Assembly: GCA_023333565.1 (NCBI GenBank)
Contig: JAJKFH010001865.1
Coordinates: 6,634,001-6,698,000, forward strand
Direction: 5' to 3'
Source of the DNA: Puffinus mauretanicus
Taxonomy: Eukaryota > Chordata > Aves > Procellariiformes > Procellariidae
Length of the DNA stretch: 64,000 nucleotides
The translations under genes and the position numbers were made by a program. Below the pieces are notes generated by a model. That model did no database searches. It was not told where the DNA came from and saw only the letters and a list, made by a program, of their open reading frames with translations. Positions 1-13,600 of this stretch are shown here, in pieces (position 1 is the first letter of the stretch; every line of letters begins with the position of its first letter).

Positions 1-32
1 GATGGATGGATTGATGGATGAATAGATAGATG
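1..32. repeat. GATG-type tetranucleotide microsatellite (partial)
   Basis: The window opens inside an imperfect array of GATG/GATA tetranucleotides that decays after about 32 bases. It probably continues upstream of the window. A related CCAT array occurs near 25.96 kb. Confidence 0.85.
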
Positions 33-3000
33 CTGGAATGATTTTAAGTTTTTAAAAAACCCCAAGTGTACAGGGGATTGCAAAATTTGGAGTTTGCCCA
101 TATTTATAAAAACAAAATTACTACTTGCTATCAGTCCAGGAAAAGCATTTTACGACAGAGAGATTTTTTATTTTTGTGTGTTCACATGTGGTTTTTTTAA
201 CTGAAAAGCACTTTCTGGACATTGTGTAAAATTCCACTCGCTAACAAGCAAGTCCCTTCATGTCACCCAATGGAAACTAGACGGGTAGCACAGAAAAATA
301 AAGGAAAAATAATTATGAAGTTTAAGAAATCATTAAGGAGAGCCTGGAGTGGTGGTGTAGTCTGTTAGTTGAATTGTTATGTTGATGAAGAAAATATGCA
401 TGGTAATACTATTTGTAAAGAGAAGGCAATTCTATTAATGTTGTCTTTTATTTTTTTTGAAGACAAAACTGAGTCATATTTCAGGGGGTATTTCTTTATT
501 ATCTTCTATATTACTTAATTTGGAAAAAAGTTACAAACTGCAATGAATACATTTAGTTTTCTGCATTTCACTCGAACGGGGGTAAGGCAATGACCTCCTC
601 CTATTTCCACTTTAATGACTAATACTGATATAAATCTGAACAGATTCAGGCCTTTTCTGTTCCTGATCGGTTTGCATTCCTGGTTTGCATTCACTAAGGA
701 AACATCATTGTGGACCAGCACAGCAGTCTGCTACTTGGATTTCCATTCCTCTGTTCTGATGTTTATTTCATTTCATTTGGTTTTTAAATAAAGCCATTAT
801 TCCAATTTAATTATAAAAAAATTGAGTAGCTCTTGGAGTTAAGGAGAGAGCTCATGAAATAATTTATTCCCATTTTAACTTCATTTAAGTAAATATCTAT
901 TTTTAAGAAATGGTTGAAGCCTTTTCGTTAGAATATATACATATCTACCTAGGTTTAGCTTAATAATGTGTCTTTGACTCAGAACAGTTTTTCATTACAA
1001 ATATAAATGTTAAAAAAATATACAGAAGTCTTAAAAGCACTACAATTATTTGTAGAGTCGATTAGCAGGATGTATATAGATAGCATTCCTTTGGGCTTTA
1101 AGAGGGAAAGCGCAAGGTTCAAAGTCAAAATGCAACCAAAATTCATTGCTAATGAGCCTGTATACAGTGATATATGTAAACATGTGAGACAAAGCACATT
1201 TTGGGATTGCACAGAAATAATTTGAAACTTGTTGTGAGATGAAATATATTTCATAGTTGTCTTATTATCTGTTGATCTGGAAGAGCCTGTCGTACTGAAC
1301 ATGAGACCAGCGTGTCCCCCAGCCTCACAATTATTTCATTCTGTGATTTAATGCAGAAAATAGTATGACCGTGTTCACGTGAAAGTAGAAGTACTGTTTA
1401 GGAAGGGTCTTCAAGAGGAATGAGGACATTTGTCTGGAATAAGAACCCGTTTGGGCCGTTTGCTCCTCCATTGCCCCAAATTTGGCCTTGGACTTTTGGA
1501 GCTCTCCATGCCCTGGGCTGAGGCACACCTCTCCCAGAAGCACCGTCTCTCCCCCGAGCCTTTGAAACGGTGTCCTTTGAAACGAACACCCCCCCGTGGC
1601 TTGCTGCCGCTTCCCCTGTTCTGGCTTCTCTCAGCAAAGTCTTTCTCTCCGAGATGTCCAACTGCCCACGGTCTTCTCACCAAAATGTCTCCCCCAGGCA
1701 TCCCATGAAGTTTTCCATTTCGTAAAGCTGCCTGCAAGAACACAATTTGGTCGCAACATACAGCATGGCTGTATACTAACCGTTGTCAACAAATTGTGCC
1801 AAATCCTCCACATGCTTTCTATGTACAATAGTAGCAGAGAAAGTGAGAGTCCTTCCATAGGGATCTCACCACGGATAGACGTTAGTCAGGTTCATAGTGA
1901 GCACTTATATGTAGACCATGTTTTCAAACATTATCAGTTGAGATCCTTCTCACTAACAAAAGGGAAGATCCTGAACCAGTTTTCAAGGCAGTGAGCTGGT
2001 GAAACCCACTTAGGGCAAACGTCTCGCTATCGCTTGGAAAAATTAAAACAAGGTGGAGACTCCTTCCTTTGTCCATGTCAGAAACCACCCATTGCTCCTT
2101 CTCCTGAGTGCTCGGGGGGCTCTGCGATTGTTAGATTTTAAATTTTTTATTGTTTTGTTAGCTTAACCTGCAGCTGACCCATACAGATTTCATTCAGAGT
2201 GATGCCACTTAGTAGTAATGCATTTTCTGACACCCTGTAAAAATTATGCTGCCGGCGTCCTGGTCTGGACCATCAGCCCGGGCGGAGCTTCTGGCAGGTT
2301 CATCGCCTGCCGGGGAGCCTTGTACAAGGCTGCTCTTTTATTATTTAGCACCTTGCTTATGGCATCACGCTTGAACTCTGGAACTTTTCAAGTCCACTTC
2401 CCAGGGGTTCAAGGGCAATTATTAACCCCTGCAATACCAAAAATCTCCAAGAAGCTGAAACCCTATAGGTGCGTGTGGGCATGGCTGATGTGTATGGGGC
2501 ATCTGCTTACTGCATAATGACTGTAAATTAATTTAGCCCCCATCTTCTGTAACTCCCTCAAAGACACCTACGGGAGTCCCAGCGCGGGGCCAGACACCAA
2601 AGGGTTGGCTGTCACCACCCCACATGTCCCTTTGCATCCTCCTAGGCGTGGGCATAGCCCCCTGAAGGCAAAGCTTCCTTTAGCCTTGACATGACCAGGT
2701 TTTCACTCCTGATGTCTAATGCCATCATGTCTTGAGAGTCCTACATTGCCTGCAGAAAGAGGTATTTAGTCCAGTTATTTCCAGTGCTTGCCAATATATG
2801 GTACTGGTTTCTTCAAGTGAAGCTTGTAACAATGTCTGTCTGTTATAACGTAACGAAGACTTAACAAAACAGGCTCATTACCACACTGATCGCTGCTGAT
2901 ATTCACTGCTCAACGCCTTCTGGCAAACATGATCCTTTAGGAAATCAATTTTAATTTAAAAAAAAAAAAACAACAACGAGTTAAAATTAATGTTTCTGCT

Positions 3001-6000
3001 GTGCCTCCGCCTTTGGAACAACCGAAGGAAGGCAGAATTCAGGTTTTCCTCTAGAATGTGTGAGAAATGAGAATATTTTATCTCATGAAGTAGAAGGTAG
3101 GAAAAACAACCAAATTCCTTAACGTTTGATTTTGAACTTGAAGCTGCAGCTCAGGAAAGCATCAGGCAAGAGAATAATAATGCCAAGAATGAGCAGGGTT
3201 CTTGTGGTGGCATGTGCTTCCCTGCGGCTCTGTGCGGGTGTGTGGGGAAGGGGAAGCCGGTGGGTGAGCGCTTGTGTTTCAGAAGGACTTTGTGAAGCCG
3301 TCCCGTGCCTCCTACTTGCTTTTCCCATTCTCTTTGCGAGCAGCGGGACAGCTGTCACGAGAACTGCGTTGCAAAGAACAGAGAAGGAAAAGCCAGCACC
3401 GTTAAGTACTGGTGAAGGCTCCCTGGAACTGCTGGCACGAGCCCCGTGTTTTGGAAGAAGACATCCTTAGGCAGATTGTCCAGGTGGACTTTGTTATTAA
3501 GGCAGGGGGTTGCTGGTGGTAGCACAGCGAGGGTCCTGTACGGTCAAATGGGGAGTCAGGGGCTGTGCATGGTGCATCACCTATACGAAGGCCCTGCTCA
3601 GGCACAAGGGCTCTCTTTATAGGCTACTCCTGAAAGAAAAAGGTTTAGATATTTTAAAACGGAGCTGAGTGACTGTCTCAAAAACAAAAATGGTCAAAAA
3701 TGCTTGAATAAAAAGCCAACCCTACACCTGTTTCCCTTTTATATTTTGGCCTCATCTGTGCAATGGAGAAACGTTTCTTTTGTACTTGAATGAGCTGGAT
3801 GCAGATGGCAGCTACCTACAGTCCCGGTGCAGCTGTACTTTGAGATCTTTGCATTTTGCTCATTTTTCACACCACGGCTTAAACTCTCTCCGAGGGTAGG
3901 CGCTACCTGCCAGGTGGTTGCGGCAAACCACTCTTCCAAGCACATGGGGCTGATCCAGCCTTCATCTCTGCAGCTGCTCTGTCTGCCCTTCTCAGCGCAA
4001 TGGGAAGCTAAAGATGTAAATGGTATGGTACCGGCATGAATTTTGTCCTAGAGCTGTACCTCCCTTAGCTTTGTAACTGTGGACTGTGAGTCAAAATAAA
4101 ATGTGGCAAATCGTTATGCAAATGAGGAAGGGAAAAAGTGTTATTTCTTAAGTGCTAGATCTTGCAAATGGATGTCTGCAAGCTGACGGAGCCCTGCCCT
4201 CACGTAGAGCTCTGAAGAGCTCTGCAAAAGCAGGACGGGGCATCTCCGTGCATCGGCTTGCAGGATTAGGACTGGTATATTAAGGGCAGAAAAAAATGTA
4301 GAGCCATCATTTGTCTTACAGAAAATTACAGTTTGGAAAGGTTTTTCTATAGACAGGTTATCACTGCTTCAGAAATAAGTACCCATATGAAGACACAAAA
4401 TTATTGCAGTTCCTTTGTTAAAGGGATATTAACTTTTAGTGGATGTGAATTTAATCTAACCTATCTATTCGCATTAGACAGATCATGCATTATCACTGAT
4501 GATTATTGGAATTCTGCTTAAGCATTTGAAATTCAGACAGGATGCTATGAAAGTAAAATTGAGTAGGAAATAACTCCAGACAAGTGTGAAGCTGACTATC
4601 CTGTCTTCATCAAGAAGGGGAAAAAAAAACATTTTAAGCCTTGAAAAACAAGCTAGGTGGTCAGAAAATCCTTCAGGTGTTGATAATCTTCACATGCTTC
4701 TACTGTTTATATGAACGCTAAAATCCAGCATTTTTAACCTCATTAATGTATCCCTCATTCATTTGATAGCATGTTTATTTTTCAGCTATAGAGTCTGTAT
4801 CATAAAATTCATTAGCCTGTTGATGGGGAATCAGCTGGGAAAATAAAAATTAATGAAGCCCTCAGCAGGCAGCTCTTCCCCCCATCCCCAACAGACCAAC
4901 AAAAGGGGAGAGAGAATCAGACGTTACACCCCTCTGAGTCTTTTTTGTTGTTGGTTTATAAGGTAGCATTTGCACTTTGGTGGCTAAAATCCCTCTGACC
5001 AGATCTGCTGTGCCATCCTGTGGCATTTCCCAGGGGCAGCTGGCAGGAACGCTTTGCACTTGTGATTTATCACATACATGACTTGCACTGCAGTTTTATT
5101 AATACTGTAGACCCAGGTTAGGCTGAGTTTCGAATTGGGAGGGACCTTGAGGGAGAGGAAGACTTTTGAGATTGATCATCAGATCCTTATTTTGCCTTTT
5201 TTGCTTATTTTATACTGCAAAAGAAGGTTATTTTCCACCTTTCAAAATGGGAAAATGAGTCTGGAGTGTCTACTAGAGTGCCCCAATATCAGATGGAGAG
5301 ACACATCTCTTTAGTTCCATCTCGTTCACGGATTGCCATAAAAAGCAACCGTTTCCCAATCAACCAGAATTTTATAGCGTTTATTCTTTGCATAAAATAC
5401 TTAAATTTTAATTCTTTAGCTCACAGGACTGTTTTGGGAATATAATTATTAATATTTATTCATTTAATTTTCTTTCATTAAAACTAACAGCTACCGTTTT
5501 AATTTTTAATACTGTTCCTGGTATACCTGGTCATAGAGGGAAAATAAGGATGCTCCTGGGAATCTTGTTAAATTTGTAGCTGACCTACCCAGTATGAATC
5601 ATCAGTCTAGAGAAATTAGAGGCCCATTTTGCTACTCCTTTGTCTAGGGTTTTGCATCTGCGTGAGGGAGATAGGGAATGTTTAAACACTTACCAGCTCA
5701 GTAACTATCTACAGACCATAACTGAGAAGCTCAGTTACAAGTGATGGCCAGGCAGTGGTGAATTTGGTCCCGTATGTTGAAAGAGAGAAAGAGATATAGT
5801 CCAGTCAGGTCAGCTAGACTGCTGATAGGTGACTGAAGAAAAAACAATGTATGGATGAAGAGAGTCAACAGGTGGTTTTTGCTCCAAACTGCCTTTCTGA
5901 GGATGAGCCAGCTCAAAAAAGAGAGATACAACTGAATATTTAAATTTAAATCCAAAGTCCTCGTTGAGTATCCGAGTTTATTAAGCACTTCCTTATCTGA

Positions 6001-7119
6001 ACTGCTTTTGCTAAGCTGTCTTGTGACTTGCTGACACCTCCAGAAGTCCCCCAGAGTCCCTAATGATCAGCGGAGGTCGTGCCATCAGGAATAATGTGAG
6101 AAGCACAGACCAGACCCAGCCGTGGACTCGATGCTCCTGCAGTCGGTCGGCCTGAGGCATCTCGCAGTGGCCCAGCTTCAAGGATGGGCGTTCAGAGAGG
6201 GCCATGCCTTTGGAGCAGAGCTTTCCAGCTGTGAGTCCCTTTGAAGCCACGAGTCCTGCACCTAATCTCTGAAGGTGGTATGGCATCCCTCTGTTGAGTA
6301 TTTCCTGCCTGGCTTGGGGCAAGGAGGGGCTTCAACACACACAGTCAATGAGAGAAGCTATACGGCTAGCTAATCTTTACTTTGGCATGTCTGTGAGAAT
6401 CATGCTGCTGGGGTTGGTTTTCTCTATGGATTACGTCTTTAAAATGTGTCAAAGGTGCCGGGAACCTGAGAGGCTCCTTTCAGGGGTTTTTTTGCTTAAC
6501 TTCTAGTTTTTAAGAAAAAATTAAGGTGATGTTTTTTGTTTGTTTTTTCCCCCTAGATAAATAACATTAATATTGACAGAAAGGGATCAAGTCTCACAAG
6601 TGAATGACTTCTATTTGAGAAATCTGTAGGGAAATCTGAGGGCTTAAAGCTTACCTCTCTAAAAGAAATGGAAACGAAAGCTACAGTATATACGAGGATC
6701 AGTTTCTATATACTTAAGACTATATGTTCTGGTTGTATGAATGAACATGTGTGGATACAACTCACACATTTGTTCAGTGTGTCAGCTGAAAAGTAGCAAA
6801 GCTGAACAGAAACGGACACTAAATTATTTCCTCACCTTAGAGTTTCTGGTAGGAATAAGGGCCCTCGTCCTGCACCGAGCAGGGACAGCTGCAGGGAACA
6901 GTCGACTTGGACAGTGCGATGTGATGCCTTATCTGTATGAATGTTAACCTTTATTCAAATTTCAGGATCAGGCCCATATTCCAGCTTTTCCTACAGTGTA
7001 CTTGATGGAGTGTTTTCATGCTTTCAAATGATCCCTTAGATGGTCTGCAGATGCTCTCAAGCGAGTGCTTAGGGTCACACAGGTAGAGGTGAGGTGTCCC
7101 TTCTACTGCCCTTCGTGTC
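33..7119. other. Unique AT-rich non-coding DNA, no gene seen
   Basis: Stop codons are dense in all frames and the open frames are short, with no recognisable protein. There are short A/T runs, for example an A run at 2958-2970. TAAT-rich stretches occur near 4.74-4.86 kb and 5.39-5.52 kb. The more GC-rich islets at about 1.43-1.7 kb and 2.24-2.33 kb hold overlapping frames on both strands, which is typical of chance open frames. One weak segment near 5.13-5.16 kb resembles the start of an old CR1 repeat but is too short to call. Two minus-strand sequences that look like splice donors (near 5.69 and 6.83 kb) have no convincing exon attached. Confidence 0.7.
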
Positions 7120-7675
7120 TGTTGTGGTTTAATCCCAGCCAGCACCTAAACCCCACGCAGCCGCTCGCTCACACCCTGCCTCCGGTGGGATGGGGGAGAG
7201 AATCGGGAGGGCACAAGTAGGAAAACTCGCGGGTTGAGATAAAAACAGTTTAATAATGGAAATAAAACAAAGTAGAACAGTAAAAATAACAAAGATAACA
7301 ACAACAATAACAGAATATACAAAGCAGGCGATGCACAATGCAACTGCTCACCGACGGCTGACTGCATGTCGCGAATGGGGGGCGAACCCTCCCACCCCCG
7401 GTTTTTATACTGAGCATGACATCATATGGTATAGAATACCCCATTGGCCAGCTGGGTCAACTGCCCCGGCTATGCTCTCCCCCCACCCCCTCAGCTTCCC
7501 CCACACCTGGCAGAGAATGGGAGGCTGAAAAGTCCCCAGTGCAAGCACCACTCGGCCACAACCAAAGCATCAATGGGCCATCAAAGCTCCTCTCATACCA
7601 AACCCAAACACAGCACACCCCCCACCCCCAGCTACTGGGAAGAAAGTTAGCTCTGCCCCAGCTGGAACCAGGACA
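7120..7675 (-). mobile_element. Solo LTR of an avian endogenous retrovirus (copy 1)
   Basis: This 556-base element begins TGTTGTGG and ends CAGGACA as written on the plus strand. It is the reverse complement of the same LTR type found at 58805-59308. Shared blocks are the terminal block with the 'cagccgctcgctcac' stretch, the 'gggttgagataaaaacagtttaat' region (the polyadenylation-signal area in LTR sense), a CAA/TAA-rich simple stretch, and the 'atgacatcatatgg' and 'ccattggccagctggg' blocks that read as the LTR promoter on the minus strand. Flanking 5-mers are gtgtc on the left and gtgcc on the right. This is a 4-of-5 match that fits a decayed 5-bp target-site duplication, and 5 bp points to an ERVL-like integrase by family knowledge. 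No internal retroviral genes lie beside it, so it is a solo LTR. Open frames crossing it are by-products of the repeat. Confidence 0.92.
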
Positions 7676-10600
7676 GTGCCCCTCCCAGATTACACCGTCC
7701 CGTCCCTGTGCCTCAGGCGACGTCTGGGAGCTCCCACCTTTAGCTGCTTCTCGGGGTTGGTACCGCACCAGAGATGTGGCACTGCTGGTCTCAGACCTGC
7801 AGCGAGCATGCGGAGGATGGGGAGGTTCCCCTCAGGCGGTGGGTTTACGCACCGGGTACAGGGCGGTTTGTGTAGCCCACCCTCTGGGCTGTCATGGATT
7901 TTGCTGGAGAAGAGAGAATCCAGCAGTGATAGTGGGTGCACAGCTCCCTTTGCGTTGCATGGAAACGTTGCCTGCCTTAGACAGATGGCAAGGTCAGGTC
8001 CTGTACAAAGCAATATTTAAATTACAGGCTGTGGAAATGAGTATTCTGACCTTTTTGTAAACTTTTTGCTACTCGCTCTTTTCATTTTTATTCTTCATTC
8101 ACCAATGTTTAAAAAAAAAAAAAAAATCCAGCAGAAGGTCTGAGACTGACATTTCTGAGTGAAACAGAGAGTGCAAAATTTCAGTTTGACCCTGGCACTG
8201 CAGCTGCTGAAATATTAACGGCATTAAATGCAGGTGAATCGGAAATGTGTGCGCAGGCCAAAGATTCCTCCAGGCGGTTTTCTTCGAGCTCGCCCGCTCC
8301 CTGCGTGGCTGCCGCCGGCGGGGAGTCTCCTCCGCTCGTCCAAATGAAGAGTGACAGGGGTGATGAGGACGGCGGTTATTGCAACAGCCTTTCTTTGATA
8401 GTGAAAGCTGTCTGTCTGATAAGATTTAACAAGCAGCCCGGGTTGTTCAAGCAATGCAAAGCCACCTCTGGAAAGTGCGTAAGCCAGCTAAGGAAAAACC
8501 AGGCCTTCTCGCATGGTGTCGGCTGCCACTGCCGAGCCCACGACCGCGGAGGCCAGGGGACACAGGTGGCTTTATTGAGGTGAATCGGGACCTCAGGCCA
8601 GGCTGCATTACCTCCCTGGTACCAAGCTTCACCCGCAATGTTCCTACATTTATTAGTGATCGTACGTTGCAGCGCGGGCTGCCCCAGCGCACGCTGCAGG
8701 AGCGAGGTAGGGGAGTCCTGTGGCCACTCTTCCTGGGAATTGCTTGCTTTGATAAACGATCGCAGCTTGAAGCCTAGAAAAGGAAATATTTGATGAATAG
8801 AAAATAACGCTCTGAGCTGTCTGTCCCAAACAGCGGAGAGGGTGGTGGTGCTACACGGCTGTCAGGCGCTAAGCTCCCGTAGCGGCATGATTTTGGTGGT
8901 GTTAGGAGGTGAAATATTTGGAAGCGGGCACTCTGGTGGCTGCCAGAACCATTTGAATTGTTAATTTCCATCAATGTCATGCCAGCTTTTTCACAGAACT
9001 GGTTAATGAGTACAGCAGTCATTTTGATATTGCCACATTTAGGTTACTGGAAAATCTGCCGTGACATAAATGAACTTTAAAAAAAAGCCTAAATAAAATG
9101 AAATGTCTTTAACTATTCCCCCCTCCTCTTTATTCGAACAGAATAAAATGCTAAGAAGGGGATTTGAATGATTATATAAGTGCCCAAGGCATGATTTTTA
9201 CTCCTTTCTACTTCCAGGACATGAATAAAAACCGTGGGTTTGTTTTCAAAGTTAGTTCTCCGTCAAGTTTGTTGCCTGGTTTTTCTTTAACTTTCTTTCT
9301 ACTCTTTTACCCCGTCATTCTTCCCTCCCCCGACTGCCACCATCCTTGCTCGCTTTCTTGCAAAGCTGCCAAGAAACTGTGAGCAAATTTAATGTCTGAA
9401 TAACTGCTCAGTCTCTCAGTGACCTTGAAAAAATTACTTTGCATCATTAAAAATTCATAGAAATGAAATTTTTGTGAGGAGACTGGCACATGCAAAATTA
9501 GTACTTGTTGAAATGCAGCTGGAGTAATCCAACCTCGTGAACTTTCGAAAGTGTAATTCTTATGAGAGCTAATTGCGGCCACCTTACAACTTGGATCAAG
9601 TGTTGCTGTTTGACTTCCTAAAATAATACCATCCTAGGCATGATATACCTGTAAGCACAGGCAGTAAGTGCAGGTAAAATTGATATGTAGCTTTGCAGGG
9701 ACAAAAATGTTTAAAGATTGTTAAGCGCTGATACGATGATACGTGCTGTAACAGGATGCGATGCCTGAGTGGGATAGTTGGGACGTCAGTAAATGACGAT
9801 GCTTTGCCGCTGTGACTGGGCTCCGTAGAGCTCTACCCTAGAGCTCCGTAGGGCTCTGCGTATCCACTCTGTGCTGTTAATTAGCTGTGGTGCCGTGAAG
9901 TTCAAGCCCACATCAGATGTGACTTCTTGAGCTCTCAGAATATATCGGTCCAGATTTTCTCCCCTTGCGTTGGTCATCTAAGCTGCAAAGCTTGGTTGTG
10001 CATTTTGGGGGGGGTGAGGTGGGAAGTGTGTTTGGGTGCTAACTATGATGTTCTGTGTTGTCTCGCTTTCCTGTTACACATGAAGAATGTTTCGCCAGGG
10101 AAAAACATAATTAAATAATAACTGCTGAAGTACAGCATGTAGTAGCAAAGTGCACTTTCCCTTCTTCAGCAGTGGCAGGATGGAGACTTTAACAGATGTC
10201 GTTTGTTTGGTTTTCAGTTCAGGGAAATAAAATGCGACGCTCATGGGACCTGGGCAGGAGGGATGCTGTCCCCGCGACCCGAGCGCATCAGGTTGTTCAG
10301 CCCTGATGGAGGAAACCACTTAGGGTTTCCGAGTACTGACCAACACCCTCGCGGTCTGGCTCTCTATTTTCGCAGTTTATTCCTTGAAGGCTGCTTGTTA
10401 ATACAAGAAAGCCCTGCAGTGTTTTGGGTGTGATCCCAATTTCATTAATACCAATTGGAGATTTTCCATCTACTTGCCGGATTTGAGATTTGGGTTCGTT
10501 GCATCCACGGGAAAAGAAAGAGATAGCTTTTATGCTTATGATCTAGAGAGGCTATTTTACACTGTCATAATTTTAAAATCACCAACTTTTTGGGTGATTT

Positions 10601-13600
10601 CCTGGGGAATTCAGCGCGTGTCACTGCAAGTCTGATGTCCCAGGCTCTCAAGCAGAGCTGGGACCACGCGAAGGCTGCAGCTGGCAGCGGCAGTATTTCG
10701 TTGTAAGTAGCTTTGTTTGCCCGGCTCTGAAACATGCCTGTGAGCTCAGTGGACACGCTGAATACCAGTTGCAGCTCCGTCACCACTCGCGCTGCAGTCC
10801 ATTTTGCTGTCACATCATAGTTAAAAAATCATTGCTCTCAGTAATGTTTGGCACCGTGGCTGAACCGAAGCAGTGAGCAGCTCAGATAGGATGTGTCTGA
10901 ATGAAACGAAGTTTGACTGCCCGGCATATTTCCAGCCAAAGTCTGTGAGGATAGCAATACATGCATAACTTTGGGGAGCACGCTCACTCCTTTTCGATTT
11001 TGCTTTATTCCCGGGCGTTTTCCTGCCTTTGTTATACAGTACCTTGGTGTTTTGAACACATCCTGTTGTCTTCCCTGCTGGGTGCCATTAGCATATATCT
11101 GGGCTGCCCCTTGTGCAGAGTTGTCCCCAGGTGAAAGCCCTCGTGGTCTGGGATGGAAAGAGGCTGCAATTTACTGAGTCCATTATCACCTCCGGACGTG
11201 TAGAATGATAATGGAAGTGACAGAGGTGCAGCTGAAAATTGGCTCTTAATATTTTATGTGTTAAAGCTGAGGATTGGAAATCTCACACTGCTCTTCAGGG
11301 AAAATGAAGTGTGTGTGTCTTCCCCCCCCCCTCCCCCTCCCATCAAATTCAACCATTGGGCAAAACAGCTTTCTTTTTACACCTACGCATGATGGAAACA
11401 CTGTGCTTCCGTAGTGATATTTTAAAAGACAATGGCATGAAACAGTATGAAGAAGGATGAGTTATCCTGGACGGTAGTATGGTGCCATCAGGATCACTGC
11501 TGCAGTGAAACTTTGGAGGACGTACGTGCAAGGCTGCTTCTTCCTTTCTCCCTTCAAGTTAGGGACAAAACAAAATGTCTGCCCTAAAGAAGCAGCATCT
11601 TCAAATTGCTTTCCTTCAGATCTTGTAGTCTGTAACCTGGGTGGTTTCATCCCTCTGCTCTAATGCTTGCAAATTATGCTCTTTTATCAAGGCAGCTCCC
11701 TTCCCCCTCCTCTGCACATACACACCGAACTATTATTCAAGATTACTGTTCATCTATTCATGTGTAATGTGTCATGGATACATAATTTTAAATAGTTTCT
11801 TCTTCTAAATGACTTATGCAAATGGCAAATTAGCTTCCTGGCCTTTCACCAAACTGTCTGCAGACTTTCTGCGTCTTCTTAGTAGTGATTACAAGCAATA
11901 TTAGATGAAATTGGTTCTCGCAGCTTGGCTTTATTAATTTCTCGTGTTCTTACATCAGTTAAAACACTTAGGACTGGGTGCTGCCGTGATTCTCATTGAC
12001 CCAGAGATTTCTTGAGTGCTTTGGAGGACTCCTTCCTTCTGCTTAGCCTCTTCTGTGCGAATGCTAAGACCGGGAGCACTCTGCTGAAGGGTATTTCCAT
12101 GCATACAAAAGGGATTCTGGCTTTCCTTGTGTGCTCTGCATTTCTGAATGAGCAAAGTTTTCATATGTACTGCATCGCTTCCCTTGCAGGCGAGTCTCGC
12201 AGCAAGCAGACTCATGGGCCACGTGTGTAAGATACTGGTGCAGTTTAATGCCTCCAGCTGGCCTGTATTGTAACAGCCCCTAACTACAGTCCCATTCAAT
12301 TTCATAGCATGGGCTGCCTTACTCTGTGCTGCACATGGTTTCTGCTGTCCTACCCACAACCAGAAATGTTTAAATATTAATGCAAACCACCATTTTGTAG
12401 TTGTCATTACCGTAATGGGCTGCGAGTTGTGTAGGTAATAGATTAGGCTCGGATTTAGGGAGCCCGGGTGCTAGGCGTGGATCTGCAGAGACTTCGTCTG
12501 TCGGTCCGGACGCGTGATTTTTTCATGACTCGGTTCTTCATTTTTTAATGAGAAGTAAACACACTTTCTCAGTAGAGTTGTTGTGACATAACTGTTACTA
12601 ATTTGGAGATTGCTCAGCTATGATGCCATTATAACAATGAGGATGCTTAGGAAAAGTCAATATTACTCATCACTTTAGAAATTGGTAAAATAAAGCCTTG
12701 AAAGAACTTCAGCGTAAACAAGGCTGATGCATCGTAGCTAATCATGTTTTTATAGTGTGCCGAACTAATTTCGCAGAATGGAAAAGCACCACCCACCCCC
12801 ACGCTGTTCCGGCTCCTCTTCTCCGCAGAGACGTGCTGGGATGCAGGGAACACCATTAGCTGTAGCTGGTTGCAACTGGGTGCAAGAGATAGACGTGCCA
12901 GTTTGATGAGCGAGGAAAACTGCCAGGATAATAAACATCTTTTCTTCAGCGGTTCCCGCTTGACTGTTGTGAAAGTTATGGAGGTTTTTTTAATTAAAAA
13001 TTGTTATTATTGAAATGAGCAACCGTGCATGCCATATGGGCAAATAGAATATAAAGTCCAACCTTTCCATACTATTTGTATTCTGTCTTTTTGCTTGTTT
13101 TGTTTTAAATAAAGAACCAGGGAATCACCCTATTAAGATTTAATTGACTTAACACACACAAAAAATCCTAACTAAGAATGAGGAACAAATGTTTCCTCTA
13201 ATCCCAACAACATTTTATCTGAAATAGAAAAAAACTACCCATATTCAGATTTTGTTATTTAATCACCATGTTTGTTCCCAATTTCTGTGTTTCATGCCAA
13301 GCCTGCTGCAAATAGGCAATGAGTTTTTGTAATGGAAGGCCCTTGTGCAGATGGTCAGAAGGAGCAGTATATTTGCAGGACATTATAGGAAGTCATAAAA
13401 AAATGAAAGAAGATGCTCCAATAGCCTGAGCAAGGTGAGCAGAGAAGAATGGGATGGGAGTCAAAGTGAAACTGGGCAGCTGGAGTCTTAAATCCTTTTT
13501 GAGGGTTTTGGAAAGTGTGGGCAAGGGGAGGAATTAAAAATGGAGGAAGACTTTTCTCTGTATGAGAGATAGTTAAGATAAAGAGCAAATAAAGAACCAC

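Noticed and set aside
5121..5165. Segment resembling the first bases of an antisense CR1 (gaattgggagggacc)
   Set aside because: The similarity is too short and does not continue, so it cannot be told from chance.
7416..8060. 214-codon plus-strand open frame
   Set aside because: It starts inside the antisense of an LTR and runs into GC-rich flank. It is a repeat-derived artefact.
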